A DNA stretch of 13,236 nucleotides from Methanobacteriota archaeon (GCA_005879065.1 VBLU01000116.1:1-13236), one strand, 5' to 3'; shown: positions 1-6,803, counted from the stretch's first letter. Program-made: numbers and translations. The notes: generated by a model from the sequence alone, not told the origin.

Positions 1-84
1 ATGGGCCTGATCCTGGCGGCGATCGCGGTCCAGTTCGTGATCCTCGGCATCCAGGGAGCGATCGCGGAGTATTTCCTGCCCTAG
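1..84 (+). CDS. C-terminal end of a membrane protein, MarC-like (partial)
   Basis: The window opens inside a reading frame that ends with TAG at 82-84. The 27 visible residues are almost wholly hydrophobic (GLILAAIAVQFVILGI core), as expected for a last transmembrane helix followed by a short tail. The pattern resembles the final helix of MarC/UPF0056 family multi-pass membrane proteins, but this rests on one helix only. The ATG at position 1 is probably an internal methionine. It converges on the RNase J-like gene with a 14-base gap. It could be the end of any polytopic membrane protein. Confidence 0.5.
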   Translation: MGLILAAIAVQFVILGIQGAIAEYFLP

Positions 85-98
85 ATTGGCGGTGCCGA

Positions 99-1448
99 TC
101 AACCGACCGGCATCGGGCTCGCGAGGACGGGTTGGACCACATGAGAGGCAAATTGGGCGAATCGCTCTGGATATTCGGTGTGGATCGGGATGACCGCCTT
201 CGGTGCAATCGCTCGAATCATGTCGGCAATCTCCCGTTCGGACATGTGGCCGCTCGCGTGGTACTGGGACCGACGGAGCTTGAAGAACCGGACCCAGTTC
301 GCGACCGCCTTCTCGACCTCGTCGTTCTCCTCGATCGGCTCGCTCTTCGAATGGATGAACGCGCTCCCCGGGACCGGTTGGATATCGATCAGTTCCGGCA
401 TCGTCGTGAAGTCGAGTTGCACCACGAGTTCGTCCTGGTGTTCTCGGACGTAGTCCGACGTAACAACGCGGTCCCCGAGTTGGGCGAACAGGTTCTTTTC
501 CCAGGTCTCTTGCCGGTGAAACCGGCGGTCGTAGACGAGCAGATCGGGGTCGCGCAGGACGTCAGGGACCTGGATTCGGGTGTCTTGGGAAAGGGACACC
601 AGGAGGTGGGCCGCGCGGGCCTGGACGACGAACTGCCGATCCACCGCCTTAGCGACCTCCACGAACGTCCGCATGCGGTCTACGTCCCGCGGGTAGAACG
701 TCGCGAACACGGCCTTCCCTTTCGCCCGACCGGCCGTCTCGATGCTCTTCGATTTCACGAGGGCCTCGGTGAAGTTGGCTCGGGGATCGGCGGGCGTCAC
801 TCGCGTCCCCTCGGTGATGAGGGCGATCGGTTCGTTCGTCTTCGCTGCATCGATGAAGTCTTTCGTCATCTCCGAATGGGGTCCGTGCTGTCGCAGGTCG
901 CCCGTGTAGGCGATCGTCCCCCCGCTCGTATGGACCAGGAATCCGTAGGCGGCGGGGGCGGAATGGTCAACGTGAATCGGTTCGACGTCCACGCCGTCCG
1001 CGTCCACGCTCGCACCCGTGCGGAAGGTCCGGTAATCGTGGGCGAGCAGGTCCATGCCGCGCGTCGTGATCTCCCAGGAGTCCAGGATGATCTTCGTGCC
1101 GACGCCCAGGTGCACCGGGATCGCGGGATCCAGGAACCGGAGATGGTTCGTGTGGTCGAAGTGGATGTGGGAGATGAACGCGGCCGAGAACCTCGGTGTC
1201 TCGTGGGGCAGGCCCGCCCGGTCGAGCCACTCGGCCCCGTAGAGTCCGGGGAGCTTCGGTAGGAGACCGAGCGCGAAGTAATCCCGCAGCCCGAAGCGTT
1301 CCCGCGGCATGAGGTATTCGACAAAATAGTCGGAACCGAAGTCGAACGTGGCTCCCATATCGAGCCAGATGCGGGCGTCCCGATCCTCGACGAGGACCTT
1401 GTTGCCTCCGATCTCGCCGACGCCCCCATAGAACGTGAGAGTCGTCAT
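99..1448 (-). CDS. RNase J-like metallo-beta-lactamase/beta-CASP ribonuclease
   Basis: A 449-residue protein of the metallo-beta-lactamase fold, closest in layout to archaeal and bacterial RNase J enzymes, which degrade or trim RNA from the 5' end using two zinc ions. The N-terminus has the family signature GGVGEIGGNKVLVE. The metal site HIHFDH lies at residues 94-99, a GD motif (YTGDLRQHG) follows near residue 185, and beta-CASP-like motifs are ITEGTR in the middle, HASGH near residue 400 and IPIHTE near residue 420. The ATG at 1448 has GGGAGG four bases upstream. The gene follows the PRC-barrel gene by 20 bases on the same strand, so the two are probably one operon. Function as an RNA nuclease is inferred from the motifs; a DNA or other MBL hydrolase activity is less likely. 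Confidence 0.85.
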   Translation of the reverse strand: MTTLTFYGGVGEIGGNKVLVEDRDARIWLDMGATFDFGSDYFVEYLMPRERFGLRDYFALGLLPKLPGLYGAEWLDRAGLPHETPRFSAAFISHIHFDHTNHLRFLDPAIPVHLGVGTKIILDSWEITTRGMDLLAHDYRTFRTGASVDADGVDVEPIHVDHSAPAAYGFLVHTSGGTIAYTGDLRQHGPHSEMTKDFIDAAKTNEPIALITEGTRVTPADPRANFTEALVKSKSIETAGRAKGKAVFATFYPRDVDRMRTFVEVAKAVDRQFVVQARAAHLLVSLSQDTRIQVPDVLRDPDLLVYDRRFHRQETWEKNLFAQLGDRVVTSDYVREHQDELVVQLDFTTMPELIDIQPVPGSAFIHSKSEPIEENDEVEKAVANWVRFFKLRRSQYHASGHMSEREIADMIRAIAPKAVIPIHTEYPERFAQFASHVVQPVLASPMPVG

Positions 1449-1468
1449 GGGTCCTCCCCGCAGGATGC

Positions 1469-1711
1469 TCAGTCCGCGATCTGCGTCACGATCACGTCTC
1501 GTACGGCCTTCATGGAACGGAAGCTGAGGATGAGCCGGCCATGGGGATCCGTCTTGAACAGCCGCGTCTCCACGGACTCCGCGGGTGCGACGAGCAAAGA
1601 CTGGATCCGACCCGTCTTCGTCTCGAGGAGGAAGTCCTCGAGGACCCCGAGGACCTGACCGTCTTCCGTCATGACCGTCTTCCCGCGCAACTCCGTGGCG
1701 AACAGTTTCAT
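1469..1711 (-). CDS. Small stand-alone PRC-barrel protein
   Basis: An 80-residue protein that is essentially one PRC-barrel domain: the opening LRGKTVMTEDGQVLGVLEDF and the later GRIQSLLVAP stretch are typical of this beta-barrel. PRC barrels occur in RimM (ribosome maturation), in photosynthetic reaction-centre H subunits and as single-domain archaeal proteins, some of which act in cell division (CdpB). The frame is open upstream to a GTG at 1759, but the ATG at 1711 is preferred: the domain starts there, GGAG lies a few bases upstream, and an AT-rich box sits about 30 bases before it. It is followed by the RNase J-like gene after 20 bases. A role in RNA or ribosome handling is suggested only by that neighbour. 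Confidence 0.8.
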   Translation of the reverse strand: MKLFATELRGKTVMTEDGQVLGVLEDFLLETKTGRIQSLLVAPAESVETRLFKTDPHGRLILSFRSMKAVRDVIVTQIAD

Positions 1712-1738
1712 GCCGGCTCCGCCGCGTATCCCGCGGTG

Positions 1739-1750
1739 CTTATTTTTCCT
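1739..1750 (-). promoter_or_regulatory. TATA-like promoter of the PRC-barrel/RNase J pair
   Basis: On the minus strand the bases read AGGAAAAATAAG, an A-rich element in otherwise GC-rich DNA. Its centre is about 32 bases before the ATG at 1711, which would give a very short leader. This spacing fits an archaeal TATA box with a purine-rich BRE. Prediction by eye only. Confidence 0.45.
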
Positions 1751-1830
1751 TTCTGGCACGCCGTCGCCGGGAAACCGAAGCGAAACCGTCAGAATTGTTA
1801 TCGAACGAATATCCGTAACTCATGACGTCA

Positions 1831-1842
1831 CTTTCTTATACG
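1831..1842 (+). promoter_or_regulatory. TATA-like promoter of the JAMM gene
   Basis: CTTTCTTATACG is an AT-rich box in GC-rich surroundings. Counting about 26 bases downstream places transcription start near 1863, just ahead of the GGAGG at 1871. The 8-base palindrome TGACGTCA lies immediately upstream at 1823-1830, where a BRE or regulator could sit. Confidence 0.45.
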
Positions 1843-1870
1843 CTAAGGAACGTTTTGCCGAGCACTTGCC

Positions 1871-1875
1871 GGAGG
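1871..1875 (+). promoter_or_regulatory. Shine-Dalgarno site that selects a TTG start for the JAMM gene
   Basis: GGAGG lies eight bases before the in-frame TTG at 1884. No ATG in this frame lies between the TATA-like box and the domain, so this site is the main argument for the chosen start. Confidence 0.6.
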
Positions 1876-1883
1876 CAGATTCC

Positions 1884-2510
1884 TTGGACCACATCGTAAT
1901 TGAACGGAGCTGCTTCCTGGGCCTCGTCACCTCCGCGGTGGAGGCGTACAACCGCGAGACGAACGGCTTCTTGGTCGGGAATCGAGGCACGCGGCTCGTT
2001 CGGCAGAGGCCGCGCGAGGTGACGGTCCTCCGGGCGGCCTATCCCCTCCAGACGGAGGATCGCAAGCCGAATTGGGTGTCCCACGGGAACGAGAAGGCGT
2101 TCCAGCGGGCCCGCGGGGCCATCGAGAACGCGGACGTCGGATATGCCGTCCTGGGAGGGTTCCACAGCCACACGGGGGACGACGGGGCTGCCAGTCTCTC
2201 GCGGACGGACCTGGACTACGTGGCCGACGAACTCCGACGGATCTCCCGCGGTCGGCCCGCGGACCGCGTGAAATGGCTCGAGGTCGTCATGGCGCTCAAG
2301 AGGCGGGCGTGGTCGAGCTCCCACGAGGCGGGTTGGGCCACGCGACGGTACCGCCGAAAAATCGGATGCACGGTCGCCCTCGATGCGACCCACGGCTACG
2401 ATATGACAATCGGCGGGTACTGGGTCGAAGGCGAACCGGACGGCGAACCCGGGGCCTGGGACGTGGTCGGGACGCGCGAGGCCCGCCTCCGGCTCCCGTG
2501 GATGCAGTGA
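1884..2510 (+). CDS. JAMM/MPN-domain protein (putative zinc isopeptidase)
   Basis: About 208 residues from a TTG start chosen by GGAGG eight bases upstream; the open frame continues to an ATG at 1671, but that stretch overlaps the divergent PRC gene and is not domain-like. The protein carries the JAMM (MPN+) metalloprotease pattern: a glutamate in ETNGFLVG (Glu25), then FHSHTG (His94, His96), then SRTD (Ser106, Asp109). The HxH-to-Ser distance is two residues longer than the usual HxHx7SxxD, giving a slightly longer loop. In archaea such enzymes remove ubiquitin-like SAMP modifiers or cleave cysteine-carrier proteins. The roughly 90-residue C-terminal part is basic and not recognised. It converges on the PH-domain gene. 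Catalysis is inferred from conserved residues; the substrate is unknown. Confidence 0.75.
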   Translation: MDHIVIERSCFLGLVTSAVEAYNRETNGFLVGNRGTRLVRQRPREVTVLRAAYPLQTEDRKPNWVSHGNEKAFQRARGAIENADVGYAVLGGFHSHTGDDGAASLSRTDLDYVADELRRISRGRPADRVKWLEVVMALKRRAWSSSHEAGWATRRYRRKIGCTVALDATHGYDMTIGGYWVEGEPDGEPGAWDVVGTREARLRLPWMQ

Positions 2511-2520
2511 AGGCGCCTTC
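2509..2520. repeat. 12-base perfect palindrome between convergent genes
   Basis: GAAGGCGCCTTC overlaps the stop codon of the JAMM gene and lies 15 bases from the stop of the convergent PH-domain gene. It could form a small hairpin on either transcript. No T-run follows, so a terminator role is weakly supported. Confidence 0.3.
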
Positions 2521-2534
2521 GCGTCGCCCTAGAA

Positions 2535-3068
2535 CTATCTCTTCACCTGGGGTTGCTGGCCCGGTGGCGTCTGACCGTCCCAGGCACGACGGCCGAGGCG
2601 GTTGCTCAAGAGTTCCTGCACCTTCGCGGGATGCCGGACCATGTCGATGCTCAACTTGTCGTCTCCGGTATCGACCACGATCGTGCCGATTTTCATGATT
2701 CGCTGAGCGAACGACTGATGCAAGTCGACGCGTTCGAGTTGGGTGTACGGAATCATCTGCGTGTTCTTGTTCAGGATCCCGTCCTCTCGAATGATCTTGT
2801 TGTCCGTGATGATGTAGCGAATCGTCTTGCGCTTGAGCTCCGCCGCGAAGAACGCGAGGAGGGCGAGGAAGAGGAAGAACCCGGCGAGGATGAGGCCGAA
2901 ATCGATCCCCACGACCGTGTAGTTCAGGGCCGTAGACCCGAGGAACCGGGGGATGTGGAAACCGAAGACGCCCGCCAGGATGAGGGCCAGGAGCATGGCG
3001 CTCCAGAAGCGCAAGGCGATGAGCCGCGTGGGTCGCGTGACAAGCAGGGTCTGTTCACCAGCGTGCAT
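2535..3068 (-). CDS. Membrane protein with bacterial PH domain (bPH2/DUF304 type)
   Basis: A 177-residue protein with a short N-terminal segment, two transmembrane helices (about residues 21-39 and 52-75) and a soluble C-terminal domain (about 80-155). The soluble part, beginning RYIITDNKIIREDGILNK and continuing with IPYTQLERVDLHQS, matches the YdbS-like bacterial PH family, which includes membrane proteins of generally unknown role, some linked to envelope stress or secretion. The ATG at 3068 is chosen because GAGG lies ten bases upstream and the preceding codons are not protein-like; a TTTTAT element sits near 3104-3109 on the same strand. It shares a 119-base divergent intergenic region with the first CARF gene. 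The glutamine- and proline-rich tail is probably disordered. Confidence 0.8.
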   Translation of the reverse strand: MHAGEQTLLVTRPTRLIALRFWSAMLLALILAGVFGFHIPRFLGSTALNYTVVGIDFGLILAGFFLFLALLAFFAAELKRKTIRYIITDNKIIREDGILNKNTQMIPYTQLERVDLHQSFAQRIMKIGTIVVDTGDDKLSIDMVRHPAKVQELLSNRLGRRAWDGQTPPGQQPQVKR

Positions 3069-3142
3069 GATGGGCCGTCCTCGGGAATCATCCGGACGGA
3101 GTGATAAAACAGTTTCGGCCTTCCTATGACGACGGATTCGAC

Positions 3143-3158
3143 AGAAGAAACTTCTTAT
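3143..3158 (+). promoter_or_regulatory. Promoter with overlapping inverted repeat before the CARF gene pair
   Basis: TTCTTAT at 3152-3158 is a TATA-like box about 32 bases before the ATG at 3188, predicting a nearly leaderless message. An inverted repeat, AGAAG-AAA-CTTCT (3143-3155), overlaps the BRE and box, the place where an autoregulator would act. The box resembles the one before the JAMM gene. Confidence 0.45.
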
Positions 3159-3187
3159 CGTCGGTATCCGGTCACTCGACGGAACCC

Positions 3188-3823
3188 ATGACGATCTTGT
3201 TCGGGACCCTCGGCTGGCGCCCGCAGAGCCTGCTTCCATCGATCCGCTCGACCGAACATTTGGATCGTGTCCTGTTCTACCACAGCGATCATGCGAAGAG
3301 CCGCGACGCGCGATCCAAAGTCGTCGAGTTCTGTCGCAGCCTCGGCGTCGCATGCACCGCGGTCGAAGTGAGCGACGCGTACGACCTCTTGCAGGCGGCC
3401 GGCCAGATGCGCGCCGACGTGCGGAAGGAGAAGGCCGCCGGAGCCGAACTCCGATTCAATATCGCGGGCGGCACCCGCCTCATGAGCAGCGCGGCCCTCC
3501 TCGTCTGTATCCTGGAAGGGATCCCGGCGACCTACGTGCACGACGAGACGTACCGGGAGATCCCTTTGCCACTCCTCCGCATGACCTACGGTGAAGGTCT
3601 CACGCCGAAGCAGCGCGACGCCCTCGCCTTCCTCGTGAAGAATCGGGAGAAACGCTTCTCAGAGACGGCCCTCGCACGAGCCCTTGGCGTCCACAAGGCG
3701 ACGATGAACCATCACCTGCGGAAGCTGGAGGCCGTGGGGGCGATCGAGCGTCAGTCGGACCCCGCGGACGGTCGCCGCCTCATCATCGTTCCCGCGCCGG
3801 GAATCGAGCTCCTCCTCGGGTGA
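3188..3823 (+). CDS. CARF-winged-helix regulator, Csa3-like (first of tandem pair)
   Basis: A 211-residue protein with a CARF Rossmann-like domain (about 1-130) and a C-terminal winged helix (about 138-211). The start MTILFGTLGW matches the first strand of Csa3-type CARF domains, and FNIAGGTRLMSS (residues 90-101) is the ligand-site motif corresponding to the family TGGTK/R loop. The helix-turn-helix reads FSETALARALGVHKATMNHH, with a MarR-like wing (DPADGRRL). Csa3 proteins bind cyclic tetra-adenylate and control CRISPR adaptation genes. The ATG at 3188 fits the domain start and the TATA spacing; the frame is open further upstream without domain content. The stop is four bases before the next CARF gene, implying co-translation. 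No cas gene or CRISPR array is visible here, so the regulated genes are unknown. Confidence 0.8.
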   Translation: MTILFGTLGWRPQSLLPSIRSTEHLDRVLFYHSDHAKSRDARSKVVEFCRSLGVACTAVEVSDAYDLLQAAGQMRADVRKEKAAGAELRFNIAGGTRLMSSAALLVCILEGIPATYVHDETYREIPLPLLRMTYGEGLTPKQRDALAFLVKNREKRFSETALARALGVHKATMNHHLRKLEAVGAIERQSDPADGRRLIIVPAPGIELLLG

Positions 3824-3827
3824 TGCG

Positions 3828-4457
3828 ATGGACCTCCGGACGTTGATCGCGACGATCGGGTTCGACGAACGCCACATCCTACCGAGCCTCCGTCTACTGC
3901 CGTACGATCGGCTGGTCCTCGTGGGAGGCCGCAACTCGTTTCGGTCCGCGGGCTTTCGGCGCCTCCGCGCGTTGGAGCCGAATCTCGAAGCCGCCCGCGT
4001 GGACGTGTTCGATCTCGGCGATTGCCTGGAATCCATCGAAGCGTGGATCCGAGAGGCGCGAGCCATCGGCCCGGTCCGAATCAGTGCGACCGGCGGGACG
4101 AAGATCCTCACGATGGCCGCCCTCTTAGCGGCCTTTCACGAAGGGGTCGAGGCCTGGTATTGCGATCCGGACCCGGTCCGCCTTCCCGTGCTGCGCGGTG
4201 TCAGGCTTGCGCAGGCCTTCGTCCCGGCCGAGCAGGCGGTCATGCAGCTCCTCCGGGGCCGGACGTCCCTCGACCGATTCCTGGCGTTGGTGGTCGGCCG
4301 AGGTTTTGCCCGCCGCACCGTCCTCGCCGCCGTTCGCTCCCTCGCGGCGAAGGGCCTCGTCGAGCAGGTGCTCGAGTCCGGGCACACCGTTCTTCGTCCA
4401 ACCCCGCGGTTCGGCCTTCTGCGGGACCACTTCCGTCCGGAACCCGGAAAGGCCTAA
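3828..4457 (+). CDS. CARF-winged-helix regulator, Csa3-like (second of tandem pair)
   Basis: A 209-residue paralogue of the preceding gene. Its opening LIATIGFDERHILPSLR is the characteristic Csa3 first strand and helix, and RISATGGTKILTMAAL (from about residue 84) contains the canonical TGGTK ligand loop. The C-terminal region (about 135-205) is predicted to be winged helix but is less typical: it has a helix-rich part (FLALVVGRGFARRTVLAAVR) and LAAKGLVEQVLESGHTVLRP as a likely recognition-and-wing segment. The ATG lies four bases after the upstream stop, and the GGTGAT spanning that stop could pair with the 16S 3' end. The two proteins may pair as a heterodimer, as CARF domains dimerise to form one ligand site; this is inference. 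PurS follows after 35 bases. Confidence 0.75.
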   Translation: MDLRTLIATIGFDERHILPSLRLLPYDRLVLVGGRNSFRSAGFRRLRALEPNLEAARVDVFDLGDCLESIEAWIREARAIGPVRISATGGTKILTMAALLAAFHEGVEAWYCDPDPVRLPVLRGVRLAQAFVPAEQAVMQLLRGRTSLDRFLALVVGRGFARRTVLAAVRSLAAKGLVEQVLESGHTVLRPTPRFGLLRDHFRPEPGKA

Positions 4458-4492
4458 GAGGGCGGAGCGGATGCCCGCGGGAGGGCGATGGA

Positions 4493-4738
4493 ATGGTCCA
4501 AGTCCGGGTGGAGGTCCGCCTCAAGAAAGGCGTCACGGATCCGGAGGGCGACAACGTCCAGAAGGCCCTCACGCTTCTCGGTTTCAAAGGCCTCCGAGCC
4601 GTCCACAGCTCGAAGTTGTTCCTGATTGACCTGGCCACCAAAGACCCGAAAGCCGCCCAGAAGCAAGCGGAAGAGATGTGTCGCCGGCTGCTCGCGAACC
4701 CCGTGATCCACGACTACTCGATCCGCGTCGAAAAGTGA
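4493..4738 (+). CDS. purS: Phosphoribosylformylglycinamidine synthase subunit PurS
   Basis: An 81-residue protein of the usual PurS length. It begins VQVRVEVRLKKGVTDPEGD and continues KALTLLGF, then ends with MCRRLLANPVIHDYSIRV, the standard PurS pattern. PurS bridges the synthetase PurL and the glutaminase PurQ, helping ammonia transfer in the fourth step of purine synthesis (FGAR to FGAM). The ATG at 4493 has GGGAGGG seven bases upstream; the longer open frame upstream overlaps the CARF gene and is not PurS-like. It is co-directional with the CARF pair, 35 bases behind it, and separated from purL/purQ by about 2.1 kb of opposite-strand genes. This arrangement is unusual, since purS often sits directly with purQ or purL. 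Confidence 0.92.
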   Translation: MVQVRVEVRLKKGVTDPEGDNVQKALTLLGFKGLRAVHSSKLFLIDLATKDPKAAQKQAEEMCRRLLANPVIHDYSIRVEK

Positions 4739-4775
4739 CGCCTGGTCTGATCGTGGTGTATGGGACTCGGGTCAA

Positions 4776-4787
4776 CGCGGCTCCGCG
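4776..4787. repeat. Short GC hairpin between convergent purS and ATPase genes
   Basis: CGCGG-CT-CCGCG is a perfect 5-base inverted repeat with a tiny loop in the 70-base gap between two convergent genes. In DNA of this GC content it may be chance; no T-run follows. Nothing else is seen in the gap. Confidence 0.2.
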
Positions 4788-4808
4788 AGCGTCCGATGAG
4801 GCTACAGA

Positions 4809-5891
4809 TCACGCATAACCGCCGAGGCGTTCCCGCCGGGGCGCCTCTTGCAAGTGGTCCGTCGACAGGAGCGCGGCCTTCTTCATTTCCCGCTCCGCGG
4901 CCTTCGTGAAATCCTCCATCGTAATCCGGTGGCGTTTACCGCGTCGAAGCGAGTTCCGCATCGCCTGCCGGACGACGTTCAGGATGGAACCCCCGCTCAG
5001 GAGGTACTTCGTCGCGAGCACGTCGAAGTCCACGCCTTTCGCCAGAGGGGCCTCGTCCGGCACGAGCCGCTCGTAGATCTTGCGCCGCAACGGGGCATCG
5101 GGCAGGGGGAACTCGACGGCGATGTCGATCCGGCGATCGAGGGCCCGGTCCATCACCCGCGCGAGGTTCGTCGCGAGGATCACGATGCCGGGATAGTTCT
5201 CCATCTGGGACAGGAGCACGTTCACGTCGCGGTTCATCCACGGCGTCGCCATGACACCCCGGCGCTGGAAGACGGCATCCGCCTCGTCGAAGAACAGGAC
5301 GGCGCCCGCGTCGAGGGCGGCCTTGAACACCTGCTCGATGTTCTTCTCCGTCTCCCCGACCCACATGTTCTCGAGCTGCGCATAGTTGACCACGTGCATG
5401 GGCCGTCCGAGTTCACTCGAGATCGCCTCCGCGGCCATCGTCTTCCCAGTCCCCGGCGGGCCCGCGAAGAGGAGGCTGAGTCCCTTCGTCTTCTTCACGA
5501 CCTTCTTCAGGCCCCAGCGGCGGTACATGAGCCCCTTGTGCCGAAGCTCCGCGAGGGCGTCGAGGATCCCCTCCTTCGTTTGGTCAGCCAGGACAATGTC
5601 CGCCATCTTGTATCGAGGCTGCACGACCTGGGCCACAGGCCGGACCGGTTCGTGCAGATGCGGCTCCGGCGCTTCGTGGTCGTCGTCCGCCTGGTAGACC
5701 TCGACGCCCGCGTCGAGGAGACGGACGATCCGACGGACATCATCCCGGGACACGTGCCGGCACGATTCGCGGATGCGGCCGCACTTCGGGCACTTCACGA
5801 TCCACTGGTCGCGGTCCTCTTTCCCCGTCCTGATTCCTCCGCCTCGCGCCGGGCTCGATGGTGCCCGTCCGCGGGCGAAAAACCTCGCCAT
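4809..5891 (-). CDS. AAA ATPase with N-terminal zinc-knuckle
   Basis: About 360 residues. The core is a classical AAA module: Walker A GPPGTGKT (144-151), a pore-like segment MWVGETEKN, Walker B VLFFDEAD (198-205), sensor 1 ILATN and an arginine-finger-like ALDRRID. Before it lies CPKCGRIRESCRH (34-46), a CxxC-x6-C-x-H putative zinc knuckle, then an acidic linker. AAA proteins of this type remodel or unfold client proteins; the client is unknown. The start is uncertain: the ATG at 5891 lies five bases after the TAA of the MTHFR-like gene (5897-5899), favouring translational coupling, but the GTG just before the knuckle is an alternative. The frame continues upstream to 7025 only because the MTHFR-like gene has a frameshift, so the apparent 738-residue fusion is not believed. 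Confidence 0.8.
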   Translation of the reverse strand: MARFFARGRAPSSPARGGGIRTGKEDRDQWIVKCPKCGRIRESCRHVSRDDVRRIVRLLDAGVEVYQADDDHEAPEPHLHEPVRPVAQVVQPRYKMADIVLADQTKEGILDALAELRHKGLMYRRWGLKKVVKKTKGLSLLFAGPPGTGKTMAAEAISSELGRPMHVVNYAQLENMWVGETEKNIEQVFKAALDAGAVLFFDEADAVFQRRGVMATPWMNRDVNVLLSQMENYPGIVILATNLARVMDRALDRRIDIAVEFPLPDAPLRRKIYERLVPDEAPLAKGVDFDVLATKYLLSGGSILNVVRQAMRNSLRRGKRHRITMEDFTKAAEREMKKAALLSTDHLQEAPRRERLGGYA

Positions 5892-5896
5892 CCTAT

Positions 5897-6734
5897 TTAA
5901 ACATGGTCTGCACGCGGAGATTTCGCCTCGCGCCAGGAGGGGAAATCGCGCGCCATCTGCACCGCGAGATCGAAGTTGTGGAGAGAGACCTCTTCGATGT
6001 TCACTCCGAGCGGAACCGCTGGTCGGGACTGCAAAGCCGCGGCCGAGAGATGGGACCAGAGCGTCCGAGCCAAAGTCGGACACGGGAGCGAAGCTCAGGA
6101 GGACAGTCGCGGGCTTCAGGCCTTGCGCGGCGCAACGCTTGCCGTAGGCGCGCAGGACCGTCGCCATCGGCTCAGCGGCGAAGAGCACTTGGGTCGTGAA
6201 AAAATCGCAACCCGCCTGGGTCTTTTCCACAAGCCGGTCGACTTCGTTCTCTCGATCCGGGATCGTGATGTTGCCCAACGCCACATCCTCGTGGCCTTCG
6301 GCCACGGAACGCAGGATCCGATTCGCCTCGAGCACGCTGGGACCCGGATATCGGATCCGGCTGTTCGTCCCGCCGACGAGGACGAAACTGCGGAGGCCGA
6401 ACCGATCGAGCGATTCTTCGACCCATCGACGGAAGGCGGGCCCGGACGGCATATGGGCGACGACATCGTTGACGATGGGGTCGACGCCGAGGTCACCCCC
6501 GAGTCGTTGGACGAAGTCCCGCGGGTCCATGTTGCGGAGGAACGGCTGGCCCTGATGGTTCTCCTCGAGGACCTGGGGAAGGTTGAGCCCGTCCAGGCGG
6601 CCTGAGGAACCGACCGCGTCGCGCACCCGATCCACGAGGTTGGAGACGGCCTTCTCGCTCGCCCGCCGCGAGGGCGGGACGATTTCCAGCACGAGGGGCG
6701 TCGATGCCAGGGACGCGCGAAACGGCCGTCGCAT
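5897..6734 (-). CDS. Methylenetetrahydrofolate reductase-like protein, frameshifted
   Basis: An MTHFR-family TIM-barrel flavoenzyme, which would reduce methylene-tetrahydrofolate to the methyl form for methionine synthesis or one-carbon flow. Visible signatures are LEIVPPSR with the catalytic-type glutamate near residue 17, SFVLVGGTNSRIRYPG, LGNITIPDRENEVDRL and AGCDFFTTQVLF. The ATG at 6734 is chosen because the next residues run straight into the domain; no clear Shine-Dalgarno is seen. Coding in the first frame fades near 6060 (after APVSDFGSD) and continues one frame over as GVNIEEVSLHNFDLAVQMAR, ending at the TAA at 5897-5899. The second frame is closed by a TGA at 6095-6097, so the shift lies between about 6094 and 6045. 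Removing one base restores about 279 codons, normal for the family. A non-canonical MTHFR homologue is also possible. Confidence 0.7.
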
Positions 6735-6803
6735 TGCGCCCGCATGGGCACATCGAGCTACTTGAAGCTTCCATTCCGCGCGGCGTTCCCGACCGTACGA
6801 GAA

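Noticed and set aside
132..1262. A 376-residue plus-strand frame opposite the RNase J-like gene
   Set aside because: Shadow of a well-supported gene with all catalytic motifs on the other strand.
3101..3187. Extended upstream start for the first CARF protein
   Set aside because: The added residues precede the conserved first strand, overlap the predicted promoter and show no protein-like character.
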